Assembly (NCBI GenBank): GCA_020860515.1
Contig: JAJBUG010000073.1
Span: 1 to 38,800 of the forward strand
Source of the DNA: Bacteroidales bacterium
Lineage (GTDB): Bacteria; Bacteroidota; Bacteroidia; Bacteroidales; Muribaculaceae
Length of the DNA: 38,800 nt
Direction of reading: 5' to 3'
Each line of letters starts with the position of its first letter. Positions within the stretch are counted from its first letter, which is position 1. The translations under genes were made by a program, and so were the position numbers. Positions 1 through 8,830 of the stretch are shown here, piece by piece. The notes under the pieces are model-generated. The model worked only from the letters and a program-made list of their open reading frames with translations. It did no database searches and had not been told where the DNA came from.

Positions 1-53
<53 letters not shown>

Positions 54-73
54 ATTTTTTTTTTTCAAGAGGT

Positions 74-643
74 TCAAGGCTTGAAACGACAAATATGGGC
101 GATGTCGAAACTGTTGGTTTTGTAAATGTAATGGTTGGGTCCGATGTGTCGGAGGTCTTGGATGGTCCTTGAGGGTTTTGTAAGAGGTTTTTGTGTGGGT
201 CCCTTTTTGATTACAACTTTCTTTATGATTGTGTGATTAGAAAAGTCAAAGTCGAGGGATTCTCTCTTGATTCGGTCGGCGGTTCTTAGTAGAAAGTTTA
301 CAAACAGCTCTGCGGCTTCGAACTGCACTTTGGCATGAGAGGCATCGCCAGTCTTGAGTTCGATCAAAATGATATGGATTGCGCCTTGAAAGTCGGCTAC
401 TAACACATAGTCGCAAAAGCATCTGAGATTCTTATGGGCATTGTCAGAACTTTCAAAAAATGGAAATGGATTGTCATCACCATTGACATCGAATTTGTAA
501 AGCGCATACTGTCTGAGATCTATGCCATTATAGTCAATCCAGACTCTCTGTTTCGCTGGTTCTTCCAAAAGCCTTTGATTGGATGGCTTGTATCTGTCGG
601 ACAGAATTTTTGTGAAGAATTTGTACGCGTCCATAACCTTCAT
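74..643 (-). CDS. PD-(D/E)XK-like nuclease-family protein, partner of the AAA ATPase
   Basis: A 189-residue soluble protein with no signal peptide. Its middle has a hydrophobic beta strand with Asp78 (CDYVLVADF), then a second strand ending in Glu95-Leu-Lys97 (IIIELKTG-like), then Gln107 in a helix. D-x16-ExK followed by Q matches the layout of PD-(D/E)XK nucleases, including the RecB/Cas4-type Q motif. I start it at the ATG at 643, because this ATG overlaps the TGA of the upstream ATPase as ATGA, which implies translational coupling; a TTG at 664 would add seven residues. The pairing with an SMC-like ATPase suggests a two-gene nuclease effector, as in anti-phage systems. That role is inference. 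The exact family was not recognised. Confidence 0.7.
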   Translation of the reverse strand: MKVMDAYKFFTKILSDRYKPSNQRLLEEPAKQRVWIDYNGIDLRQYALYKFDVNGDDNPFPFFESSDNAHKNLRCFCDYVLVADFQGAIHIILIELKTGDASHAKVQFEAAELFVNFLLRTADRIKRESLDFDFSNHTIIKKVVIKKGPTQKPLTKPSRTIQDLRHIGPNHYIYKTNSFDIAHICRFKP

Positions 644-2028
644 TTGGAGGATTGGTTTAGACAATCGTAGAGATATTCGGCTCGTTGATTTTGTCGGATT
701 ATTACGTTGTCGATAGTTTCAACGGCGAAACCATCGTCGTCGATTGGCAAACGAGTGGCTATGATATCTTTGGAGGTTTGATGGAAGAATTGCACCTCAA
801 CGTTGTCTTTTTTTAGTGTGCAATCAGGTTGATAACCAGCTTTGGATGCTTCCTTTGATTGGCCTCTTTCAATGAGGCATCCTGCCATTATCATGTTGTT
901 GACTTCGCGGATAATGTAGTCGCTATGAGTACTAATTACGATTTGCAAGCCTTGGTTGGAGAGTTTGGCGAAGATTTGAGCGAGCAGGACTTGCACATCG
1001 GGATGGAAATTCATTTCTGGTTCATCGATAATCAATGTGTCGCCTTTATGAGCCAAATGCTTAAGATAAATTACGAGACTTGCCATTGTCTTAACGATAG
1101 AAGACGAAAGATGGAATGGCAGGGATTGGTTATCGGCCATGCCAGAGGCATGGAATTCAACGTCGCCGTTTTGGCTCACGCTTACATTTCCGCCTAAAAG
1201 GCCTTGTTCGATTTCTTTGGAGATTTCAGAGTAATCGCTGGTTTGCTTTTGAAGGTTCTCCAAATCGTTGGCAATCCTTAGGCTGTTTCTAATAGCCAGG
1301 GGATATCTGCGAGTGGATGAATTGATGATATTGAGCAATTCCGAGTCGGTTTTGTCTGCACTCTGTTGGAGTTGATCTATGAGCTCGTTTCGACTGATAG
1401 ATAATTCAGTTTTGAATGTGTAGATGCTGTTTCTTTCAACAGTAAGCATCCGAGGAAATTCATAGTAACCTAAAATCACTGATTTAATTATCCATGTAAA
1501 ATGTAAAAGAAAATTAGAATAAATCTGAGGTGAGAAAGCAATTATTTGTTGTGTTTCGGTATCTATAACAGTGATTTTTATAGTCGTTGAATCCTGTTCT
1601 TTTTCAAATTTTATTAAATTAGTCCCAGATTTGGTGAAAGTATTTACGGAACGATGTAATGTATGTTTATAGTCCTCATCAGTATAACTTAATCTGATTT
1701 TGAAATCTTTAAAAAGATTTTCTGAATTTTCATCAGAAATGCCAAAAATGGTTGGGATATCTGATTTAAAATTATCACAAGCTGTCTCTATATATTTTTC
1801 TATGTATTCCTTCTTTAAATTTATTTCTCCTTTGGTTTCTAAATCTTTGAAAAATTGACTGAGTAAGTTTTTTGGATGGAATCGAGAAAATAGATATATG
1901 AATGAGTATAATATATAAGAAACATAGGTTTTTCCTGTGTTATTTGACCCACAAAATAAAATGAATTTTTTTGACAAATCTATTTCAATATGTTTTAAGG
2001 CTCCAAGATTTTCTATTGTAAGTATCAT
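640..2028 (-). CDS. AAA/ABC-type ATPase (OLD/SMC-like), candidate defence ATPase
   Basis: A 462-residue ATPase. The N-terminus has the Rad50/OLD-like start (MILTIENLGALKHIEIDL) and a Walker A at about residues 27-34 (GSNNTGKT). Near residues 330-365 there is a Walker B (LIIDEPEMNFHP) followed by the switch ISTHSDYIIREV, typical of AAA_15/AAA_21 ATPases. The middle is AT-rich and poorly conserved-looking, with helical stretches that may act as the dimerisation arm. The stop codon overlaps the nuclease-like gene's ATG by 4 nt (ATGA). Comparable ATPase-nuclease pairs are known in Gabija, Septu, PARIS and AbiL. This pair does not clearly match any of these from memory, so the defence role is an inference. 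Confidence 0.82.
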   Translation of the reverse strand: MILTIENLGALKHIEIDLSKKFILFCGSNNTGKTYVSYILYSFIYLFSRFHPKNLLSQFFKDLETKGEINLKKEYIEKYIETACDNFKSDIPTIFGISDENSENLFKDFKIRLSYTDEDYKHTLHRSVNTFTKSGTNLIKFEKEQDSTTIKITVIDTETQQIIAFSPQIYSNFLLHFTWIIKSVILGYYEFPRMLTVERNSIYTFKTELSISRNELIDQLQQSADKTDSELLNIINSSTRRYPLAIRNSLRIANDLENLQKQTSDYSEISKEIEQGLLGGNVSVSQNGDVEFHASGMADNQSLPFHLSSSIVKTMASLVIYLKHLAHKGDTLIIDEPEMNFHPDVQVLLAQIFAKLSNQGLQIVISTHSDYIIREVNNMIMAGCLIERGQSKEASKAGYQPDCTLKKDNVEVQFFHQTSKDIIATRLPIDDDGFAVETIDNVIIRQNQRAEYLYDCLNQSSK

Positions 2029-2391
2029 GTTTTTCTTAAATTAAAGAATCGATTTTGGGAGGGGAGAGAGTTATGGGAGAGGGTGATTGATTTTATGATA
2101 TAGTCCTTTATTAGAGGGAGGATGGTGGATTTGACGTGGAGGTAGTGTGAACGGGGGACAGGTTGCCGTTCACAGGGAGGTGGGTCGGTTTAAAGTGGAT
2201 TTGATTTTTGAGGGGAGAGGGGTGTGGGAGAGGTTGAGGGATTTTGTGAACTGATCGACTGTGATTCTGTTTGTATTGTTTTTGATATTCTCGGTAAAGG
2301 TGCTGATTATATTTTTAACCCAATTGAACTTTTGCCTAATTTAAACGAACTTTACTTTTTAAAGTTGATTAAATATTCATAAAATTGACAA
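2029..2391. other. Gene-free stretch with G-rich repeats
   Basis: This 363-bp gap lies between dinD and the ATPase gene. It has no plausible gene. It carries GGGAGGGGAGAG-type words (near 2055 and 2212) and the left member of the direct repeat that flanks dinD (2147-2245). The half nearest dinD is AT-rich, with a long T/A tract before 2391. Confidence 0.7.
2147..2245. repeat. Direct repeat A (left flank of dinD)
   Basis: About 95-99 bp that recur, with small differences, at 3246-3341. The conserved front (2147-2173) is an inverted repeat, GTGAACGG...CCGTTCAC. It is followed by GGTTTAAAGTGGA and a G-rich tail, GAGGGGAGAGG...GGGAGAGG. The two copies are in the same orientation and bracket the dinD gene. 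Confidence 0.85.
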
Positions 2392-3237
2392 TCATAGATG
2401 TTTTTTTGAGGTATTTTTGCCTTGGATTGCTTTCTTTTCTTCACTTTTTAGACGTCGTTCGACTTTCTTAACATCCTCAGCAGGTGGGAGATTTTCTGGC
2501 ACAATCCCACGTTCAAGTAACATTCTGCGTACAGCAGTGTTGTTGTCAACATGTTCACGCTCTATACTGATTTGACCATGAAGCTCTTTTTGCTGTACGT
2601 TTACGCTTGTCATTTCTGCTGCAAAATCTTTTGCCTTTATGCTTATTGTAGGTAAAAAATCAGCAACTGGACGTTTTTCAGGTGCACCAAGGCGGCGTTT
2701 TAGTTGAAAAGTATTGAGAGAGAATAGTGCTTGATCTCCTTTTGAACGTATAATTGCAAACCCTTTGTCGTCTACTCCACGCTCGTAGAGTACGCCTGAG
2801 AGCCGTTTCTCGGTTTCTTGCAATTTTGCTCGTGCTTTAACACGTTCCGACTCTAATAATCGTTGTTCAATTAGTTCTGCCCTACGGGTTTGTACGGCAA
2901 AATAGGTTTGGGCAAATGCAACTTGTGGTTTGCGGGGGTCTCCATTTTGTGCTACTAAATAACAAGCGTAACGGGATAGGAGAATATCATCTATTTCTCG
3001 TTCTGACCCAAAGCCAAGGCGGACCATTTTCCTGACGTTAGGAAAATGGTCTGATATTTCATTTCCAACTTGCTGGCACGCATCTTTGGCTTTTTCTATT
3101 ACTTTGGCGAAATTCTCCCATTTGGCATAGCCAAACAATGGCACGAGTTCGCGAGCGCTCCAGCATTCGACTCCTTCGAATTCAACTGCAGCTTCCTCAA
3201 ATAGAGTGAAGAGTTGTTGGATTTCTGCGGTCTTCAT
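2392..3237 (-). CDS. dinD: DinD-family DNA-damage-inducible protein
   Basis: 281 residues, close to the length of E. coli DinD (about 274). The N-terminal third has the BRO-N-like segment (WSARELVPLFGYAKWENF) and the family-typical stretch DDILLSRYACYLVAQNGDPRKP at about residues 83-104. The C-terminal half is a charged helical region, with GVLYERGVDDKGFAIIRSKGD in the middle. In E. coli, DinD is SOS-induced and limits RecA filament activity; that is family knowledge, and no LexA-type operator was identified here. The gene sits alone between two direct repeat copies, and the 3' one begins 8 nt upstream of its start codon, so its promoter must lie within or beyond the repeat. This looks like an acquired cassette. 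Confidence 0.88.
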   Translation of the reverse strand: MKTAEIQQLFTLFEEAAVEFEGVECWSARELVPLFGYAKWENFAKVIEKAKDACQQVGNEISDHFPNVRKMVRLGFGSEREIDDILLSRYACYLVAQNGDPRKPQVAFAQTYFAVQTRRAELIEQRLLESERVKARAKLQETEKRLSGVLYERGVDDKGFAIIRSKGDQALFSLNTFQLKRRLGAPEKRPVADFLPTISIKAKDFAAEMTSVNVQQKELHGQISIEREHVDNNTAVRRMLLERGIVPENLPPAEDVKKVERRLKSEEKKAIQGKNTSKKHL

Positions 3238-3245
3238 AAAAAAAG

Positions 3246-3341
3246 GTGAACGGGGGACAGGTTGCCGTTCACAGGGAGATGCGGTTTAAAATGGAGATGA
3301 TTTTGGAGGGGAGAGGGCTTTGGGAGAGGGTTATTATTGGA
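3246..3341. repeat. Direct repeat A' (right flank of dinD)
   Basis: The second copy of the repeat at 2147-2245, in the same orientation. It contains the same 27-bp inverted repeat (3246-3272), then GGTTTAAAATGGA and the G-rich tail GGAGGGGAGAGGGC...GGGAGAGGG. Confidence 0.85.
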
Positions 3342-3389
3342 TTTCGCACGTTTATCTCAGACAAGCCTCAATGAGGTCGCTTTGCTAAG

Positions 3390-4706
3390 TTAACCTGGGA
3401 TATGGGTGGCGAAGAGGCGGAGGGCGGCGGCGATGGTGGGGGCCATGTCGTAGTAGCGGTATTCGGCGAGGCGGCCGCCGAAGAGGACGCGACTGCTGAT
3501 GGTGTCGGCGAGGGCGCGGTATTTGGCGTAGAGGGCTTGGTTGCGGGCGTCGTTGATGGGGTAATAGGGCTCAGCGAAGCGAAACTTCGCTGGCGTACGC
3601 TGGCTAACGCTGTGGGCATCTGGGTGTTCCGCAGGTCGCGGCGCAGCGGCTCCGTGCCATTCCGAAGGGTATTCGCGGGTGATTACTGTGTGGGGGTTGG
3701 CGTAGATGTCGGGGCCGAAGGCCTCGAAGTGTTTGTGCTCGATGATGCGGGTGTAGGGCACCAAGGCGCTGGTGTAGTTGACCACGGCGTTGCCTTGGTA
3801 GTTGGGGGTGTCGAGGACCTCGGTCTCGAACCGCAGGGTGCGGTATTCAAGGTGGCCGTAGCAGTAGTCAAAGTACTGGTCGATGGGGCCGGTGTAGAGG
3901 ATGGTGTCGGCTACCGATTCCCAGTGGGCGCGGTCGGCGAAGAAGTCGGTATTGAGGCGGACTTCGATGCCATCGAGGAGGGCCGAGGTGAGGCGGTTGT
4001 AGCCGCCGATGGGTATGCCCTGGTAGAGATCGTTGAAGTAGTTGTTGTCGAAGGTCATGCGCACGGGCAGCCGCTTGATGATGAAGGCGGGGAGCTCGGT
4101 GCATGGGCGCCCCCATTGCTTTTCGGTGTAGCCTTTGATGAGCTGCTCGTAGATGTCGCGGCCTACGAGGCTGAGGGCCTGCTCTTCGAGGTTGCGGGGC
4201 TCGACGGTGGAGTCGCCGAGAACGGTGGGTGCCATCCGGTCATCTTGGCGAAGCGAAACTTCGCCGGCCGTACGCTGGCTAACGCTTGGGGCAGATGGGT
4301 GGGATGAGGCTCTGAGCTGGGATTGGGCGACGGCGCGCTGGCGGGTGAGGATGGCCTGGGCCTCGGCGGGGGTGTGGATGCCCCACATCTGGGCGAAGGT
4401 GTTGAGGTTGAAGGGGAGGTTGTAGAGGCGGCCATCGGGAGCGATGGCTATGGGGCTGTTGGTGAAGCGGTTGAACTCGACGTAGCGGTTGACGAAGTCC
4501 CAGACTTTGCGGTCGCTGGTGTGGAAGATGTGGGCGCCGTAGCGGTGCACGTTGATGCCCTCGATTTGTTCGCAGTAGGTGTTGCCGCCGGCGTGGGGAC
4601 GCTTGTCGATTACGAGGCAGCGGCGGCCGCTGTCAGCGGCGACGCGGGCAAAGGTGGCGCCAAATAGGCCGGCGCCGACGATGAGGTAATCGTATTTTCT
4701 GGGCAT
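3390..4706 (-). CDS. glf: UDP-galactopyranose mutase, with two in-frame repeat-derived insertions
   Basis: Converts UDP-galactopyranose to UDP-galactofuranose for cell-surface glycans; cytoplasmic flavoenzyme. The N-terminus has the FAD dinucleotide fold (YDYLIVGAGLFGATFA) and HRYGAHIFHTSD. Later come EPRNLEEQALSLVGRDIYE, KGYTEKQWGR, YTGPIDQYFDY, VNYT and ITREYPSEW, all family hallmarks. At 438 residues it is about 50-60 longer than usual. The excess is two insertions, at about residues 131-165 and 352-378, both containing SVSQRT and both encoded by the palindromic repeat found in intergenic DNA (3573-3610 and 4248-4285). The reading frame is kept. Whether the enzyme still works is unknown. 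It is the last recognised gene of the export locus. Confidence 0.93.
   Translation of the reverse strand: MPRKYDYLIVGAGLFGATFARVAADSGRRCLVIDKRPHAGGNTYCEQIEGINVHRYGAHIFHTSDRKVWDFVNRYVEFNRFTNSPIAIAPDGRLYNLPFNLNTFAQMWGIHTPAEAQAILTRQRAVAQSQLRASSHPSAPSVSQRTAGEVSLRQDDRMAPTVLGDSTVEPRNLEEQALSLVGRDIYEQLIKGYTEKQWGRPCTELPAFIIKRLPVRMTFDNNYFNDLYQGIPIGGYNRLTSALLDGIEVRLNTDFFADRAHWESVADTILYTGPIDQYFDYCYGHLEYRTLRFETEVLDTPNYQGNAVVNYTSALVPYTRIIEHKHFEAFGPDIYANPHTVITREYPSEWHGAAAPRPAEHPDAHSVSQRTPAKFRFAEPYYPINDARNQALYAKYRALADTISSRVLFGGRLAEYRYYDMAPTIAAALRLFATHIPG
3573..3610. repeat. Palindromic repeat inside glf (copy 1)
   Basis: GCGAAG-N5-CTTCGC hairpin core followed by the tail GTACGCTGGCTAACGC. It lies in frame within the 3' part of glf. 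The same unit occurs at 4248-4285 (inside glf) and 4731-4767 (between glf and the next gene). Confidence 0.9.
4248..4285. repeat. Palindromic repeat inside glf (copy 2)
   Basis: The same hairpin core and GTACGCTGGCTAACGC tail as copy 1, preceded at 4230-4239 by the GCCATCCGG word that also accompanies repeats elsewhere in the window. It lies in frame inside glf. Confidence 0.9.
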
Positions 4707-4730
4707 AATTATCGGCTAACGCGATTATCG

Positions 4731-4767
4731 GCGAAGCTGAACTTCGCCGCCGTACACTGGCTAACGC
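4731..4767. repeat. Palindromic repeat between wzt and glf
   Basis: GCGAAGCTGAACTTCGC followed by CGTACACTGGCTAACGC. An extra CGGCTAACGC half unit precedes it at 4713-4722. Intergenic copy of the element found inside glf. Confidence 0.9.
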
Positions 4768-4818
4768 AAAGAGGGATTTCAAACCATGGTAACAATTGGG
4801 ATCAAACCATGGAAATCA

Positions 4819-6092
<1,274 letters not shown>

Positions 6093-6096
<4 letters not shown>

Positions 6097-6914
6097 TGCA
6101 TTACGTAGGAGGGGTCAATGGCGGTCTCGCTGGGGTTGGGATACCAGAGGAGGGTGCCGTCGATGGTGAAGAGGTGGTCAGAGACCCAGGACGAGAAGGT
6201 GGGGTAGGGGTCGGTGATCTTCACGCCCTCGCGACACCAGGCGAAGTCGGTCTCCACGCAGATCTTGCTGGGAGCGCAGCCAGTGTTGGCATCCAGCGAG
6301 TAGTCGCGGCTGTTGTTGGTGATCAGGATGCCCACCTTGTTGTAATCGGGGTTCTTGGCATTGTCGGTGAAATTGCCCACCAGGGTCAGGGCTTGCTCGG
6401 CGGCAGTGGCGCGGCCAGTATTGACCATGGTGCCGGTGCTCACGCCCATGATGCTGTGCAGCTCATCGGTGCGCTTCTCTACGCCCATGCCTGTCTCGTA
6501 GGTCAGGTAGATGGGCAGTGTGCCGCCCAGGGCCTTGATGTTGATCAGGGCCTTGTCGTCGTAAGTGGCTGAGCCGGGGATGATGGCCACGTCGATCACC
6601 AGGTCGTTGAAGTCCCAGTCGCTGCCCGAGGTGGTGAGGCTGTAGTTCGAGGCTACCGACAGGTCCTCGGCCAGGATGCGGCGGTAATTGGCGGTGGTTG
6701 TCACCTCGGTGGCGCGGCTTTGGCCGCTGGATGAGCTGAAGCCCCAGTCGTGATTGGGGTCGATCGAGCCGAAGGTCTGCTCGAAGTTGGCGGTGTAGTA
6801 GTACTCGCGGAGGGCCTCGTCCTCAACTGCGGGCTCGTCCTTTTCTTCGTTAGTGCAGCTGGCCAGGGCGGCGAGGGCCACCAGGGCTGCAAGGGCAGGG
6901 AATGTTTTTTTCAT
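6093..6914 (-). CDS. Small LruC-domain (DUF4842-like) lipoprotein
   Basis: 273 residues. I use the ATG at 6914 because it gives a clean lipoprotein signal, MKKTFPALAALVALAALASC; an upstream in-frame ATG at 6998 would add a non-signal leader. After the Cys comes an N-terminal module (FEQTFGSIDPNHDWGF) shared with the two large LruC proteins. Next is the LruC signature (SDWDFNDLVIDVAI, then ALGGTLPIYLTYETG), and the ending DPYPTFSSWVSDH resembles the YPxFxxW ending of the paralogues. It is probably surface- or periplasm-anchored. The 4-nt overlap with wzt places it firmly in the export operon. Function unknown; a matrix or glycan-associated role is a guess from context. Confidence 0.8.
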
Positions 6915-7098
6915 TTTGTTATAATAGTTGAAATTGATTGGCAAAGCAACCGGCAGCAGCCTTTCACAGGGGACCGCCGGAACTGCCGGGCATCGCATCG
7001 GAGGTGAAAATTGGCGATGGAAACCAGCGCTAACGCACTGGGCACGCCAGCCTCAGAGGCCCGGCATTTTAGAAAATATAGCGATTAAAAAATGAGGC

Positions 7099-7695
7099 TT
7101 AGGGGATGGTGATGGGGAAGCCGGTGAGGGTGGAGAGGATGATGTGGAGGTCGCCCAGCAGGCTGTGGTGATGCAGGTAGTGGCGGTTGATGCGCACCTT
7201 GTCGGGGAAGATCACCTCGTCGTTGTAGAGCAGGGGGTTATCCTGGGCAGCCAGGATTTCCTCCTCGTTGCGGTACTTCAGGGTGGCCAGGCCGGTGATG
7301 CCGGGGCGCAGCTGCAGTATCTCGCGGTCATCGCCCTTCAGGGCGTCGGCGTAGCCGGGCACGTCGGGCCTTGGGCCCACAAAGCTCATGTCGCCCACCA
7401 GCACATTCCAGAGCTGGGGCAGCTCGTTGATTTTGGTCTTGCGCAGGAATCCGCCGACCTTGGTCACGCGGAAGCCTGTCACAGCAGTGGTCGACGAGTC
7501 GGCATAGACGCTCTCGTCGAGGGTGCGGAACTTGTAGATCGAGAACAGCCGCCCGTCCTTGCCCACGCGGAGCTGGGTGAAAAAGGCCGAGTAGCCGGGC
7601 TGCTCGAGCCGTACGGCGATGTACACGATCAGTAGCAGGGGTGAGAAGAGCACCAGGCCGATCAGGGCCACAGTGCGGTCGAAAAGGTATTTCAT
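7099..7695 (-). CDS. Initiating sugar transferase (polyprenyl-phosphate hexose-1-phosphate transferase)
   Basis: 198 residues from the ATG at 7695, which places the single membrane helix ([20 protein letters not shown]) at the N-terminus as in short WcaJ/PglC-type enzymes; a longer start at 7806 would read through repeat DNA. Family motifs: [18 protein letters not shown], then [23 protein letters not shown] and [11 protein letters not shown]. It would transfer a sugar phosphate to undecaprenyl phosphate on the cytoplasmic face, the first step of making the exported glycan. The donor sugar cannot be told. Upstream is a repeat-flanked GNAT cassette; downstream is the small LruC lipoprotein. Confidence 0.93.
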   Translation of the reverse strand: MKYLFDRTVALIGLVLFSPLLLIVYIAVRLEQPGYSAFFTQLRVGKDGRLFSIYKFRTLDESVYADSSTTAVTGFRVTKVGGFLRKTKINELPQLWNVLVGDMSFVGPRPDVPGYADALKGDDREILQLRPGITGLATLKYRNEEEILAAQDNPLLYNDEVIFPDKVRINRHYLHHHSLLGDLHIILSTLTGFPITIP

Positions 7696-7757
7696 GGGGT
7701 GAGAGGTAAGAAAAATTAATATAATTAGGTGAAACGGGTTTATTCTTATTTCATGGC

Positions 7758-7844
7758 GGCTTGCACCACGGAGGCACGGAGGACACGGAGAGTTTCTGGG
7801 TTTCAAACAATCTTAAGGCAAACCATGGAAACTATGCCATCCGG
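7758..7844. repeat. Direct repeat B (left flank of GNAT cassette)
   Basis: An 87-bp segment containing GGCTTGCACCACGGAGGCAC, GGACACGGAGAGTTTCTGGG, ATCTTAAGGCAAACCATGGA and TATGCCATCCGG in order. The same series recurs in the same orientation at 8632-8727. It ends 8 bp from the stop codon of the GNAT gene. Confidence 0.9.
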
Positions 7845-7852
7845 GCTGGGGA

Positions 7853-8404
7853 CTAAATATTTACTGGACGGAACATCAATAGGGTATCCTTGTAAGGCCG
7901 ACGAAGTTCGGCGGCTTCAAACCCACACTTTGAGTAGAAGCCAATAGCGCTGTAAGCTGGAGTAACCAAGGCCTCTACAGTTAAAAATTGGCATCCAGCT
8001 AAGGTTTGGGTTTCTGCTTGAGATACAATCGCTTCGATTATTGTTCGACCTAAACCTTGGTTTCTATAATCTTCATTAATAGCTAGATAGGCAATTTCCA
8101 TTGCGGGATAACGCCCCTTAGAGAAGAAAGTATCTTGATAATGAGGTGCTATCTCTTTATCTTTCATGCCTAACGACAATTGTAAATCTTCTTTGGCATC
8201 GTCGTCGAGGTTTAGTGAGTCAAAACTCAAAGCATAAAAAGCCACTAAGGCCTCTTTCTCGTCGTAACAGCCATAAGCCCTACAAAAACAATTCTCAATA
8301 CTCATCCAAAGTTTGTTTTGGATGAACTTATCCATCTGCTCAACTCCACATTTGAATTCTTTTAGACAATCCAGATTGTCGAGTTCTTTGATTGTTAAAT
8401 CCAA
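7853..8404 (-). CDS. GNAT-family N-acetyltransferase, TacT-like candidate toxin
   Basis: 183 residues. The acetyl-CoA motif A is clear (AYLAINEDYRNQGLGRTIIE, about residues 106-125), and a terminal AIGFYSKCGFE motif follows. The N-terminus LKEFKCGVEQMDKFI resembles the FxCGxxxLDxFL opening of TacT/AtaT-type toxin acetyltransferases. The start is a TTG at 8404; the next ATG (8335) would remove this conserved opening, and a stop lies five codons upstream. The TTG is only 2 nt after the stop of a 53-residue basic ORF, so the two are probably co-translated. Known TacT toxins acetylate aminoacyl-tRNA; whether this one does is unknown. The pair sits between two direct repeats. Confidence 0.82.
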   Translation of the reverse strand: MDLTIKELDNLDCLKEFKCGVEQMDKFIQNKLWMSIENCFCRAYGCYDEKEALVAFYALSFDSLNLDDDAKEDLQLSLGMKDKEIAPHYQDTFFSKGRYPAMEIAYLAINEDYRNQGLGRTIIEAIVSQAETQTLAGCQFLTVEALVTPAYSAIGFYSKCGFEAAELRRPYKDTLLMFRPVNI

Positions 8405-8406
8405 AG

Positions 8407-8568
8407 TTAGGCGAATTTAAAGGTGTGAGGGGTAGAAGCGGTTTTTTGTTTTTTGGAGGTGTCATGCCGCTGGATGGCTTGTTTGCGTGACATGCCTTCT
8501 GCTAAATGGCGAATGCGCTTGGCGAACTCGCCCTTTATATTTTCTCTTTTAGATTCGTAACCTAACAT
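8407..8568 (-). CDS. Small basic protein upstream of GNAT (possible antitoxin)
   Basis: 53 residues, MLGYESKRENIKGEFAKRIR at the start, with the continuation HLAEGMSRKQAI and a basic Lys/Thr-rich tail. The first 32 residues could form two amphipathic helices. It runs from an ATG at 8568 to a TAA 2 nt before the GNAT TTG start. Size, charge and position fit an antitoxin, but it lacks an obvious ribbon-helix-helix pattern as in TacA, so this is inference. Confidence 0.55.
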   Translation of the reverse strand: MLGYESKRENIKGEFAKRIRHLAEGMSRKQAIQRHDTSKKQKTASTPHTFKFA

Positions 8569-8631
8569 AATAATCGATTTTAGAGTTTTTTTATTTTATA
8601 AACAAATTTGAGGGGGGAGGGGTTTTGTGGG

Positions 8632-8727
8632 GGCTTGCACCACGGAGGCACGGAGGACACGGAGAGTTTCTGGGTCTCAAACCATGCAAACCATCTTAAG
8701 GCAAACCATGGAGGTTATGCCATCCGG
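8632..8727. repeat. Direct repeat B' (right flank of GNAT cassette)
   Basis: A 96-bp second copy of the repeat at 7758-7844, with a 10-12 bp internal insertion (CCATGCAAAC region). Same order and orientation of words, ending in TATGCCATCCGG. Confidence 0.9.
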
Positions 8728-8739
8728 ATGGGGAGGGAG

Positions 8740-8760
8740 CAGGGGGCGTTAAGCCCCCTG
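8740..8760. repeat. Hairpin downstream of LruC-777
   Basis: Perfect 8-bp inverted repeat CAGGGGGC-GTTAA-GCCCCCTG, about 70 bp past the stop of the 777-residue LruC gene. It has no T-run on the minus-strand side, so it is not a clear terminator; it may stabilise the 3' end. Confidence 0.6.
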
Positions 8761-8830
8761 TCGTGCCGAATGGGGAGGATTGCCTCAAACAATTTGAAAC
8801 AATTTGAAACAATCTCATGCGTGAGGTGAA

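Noticed and set aside
3402..4307. Long plus-strand open frame opposite glf
   Set aside because: Gly/Val-rich low-complexity translation opposite a clear enzyme gene; a shadow of GC-rich coding DNA.
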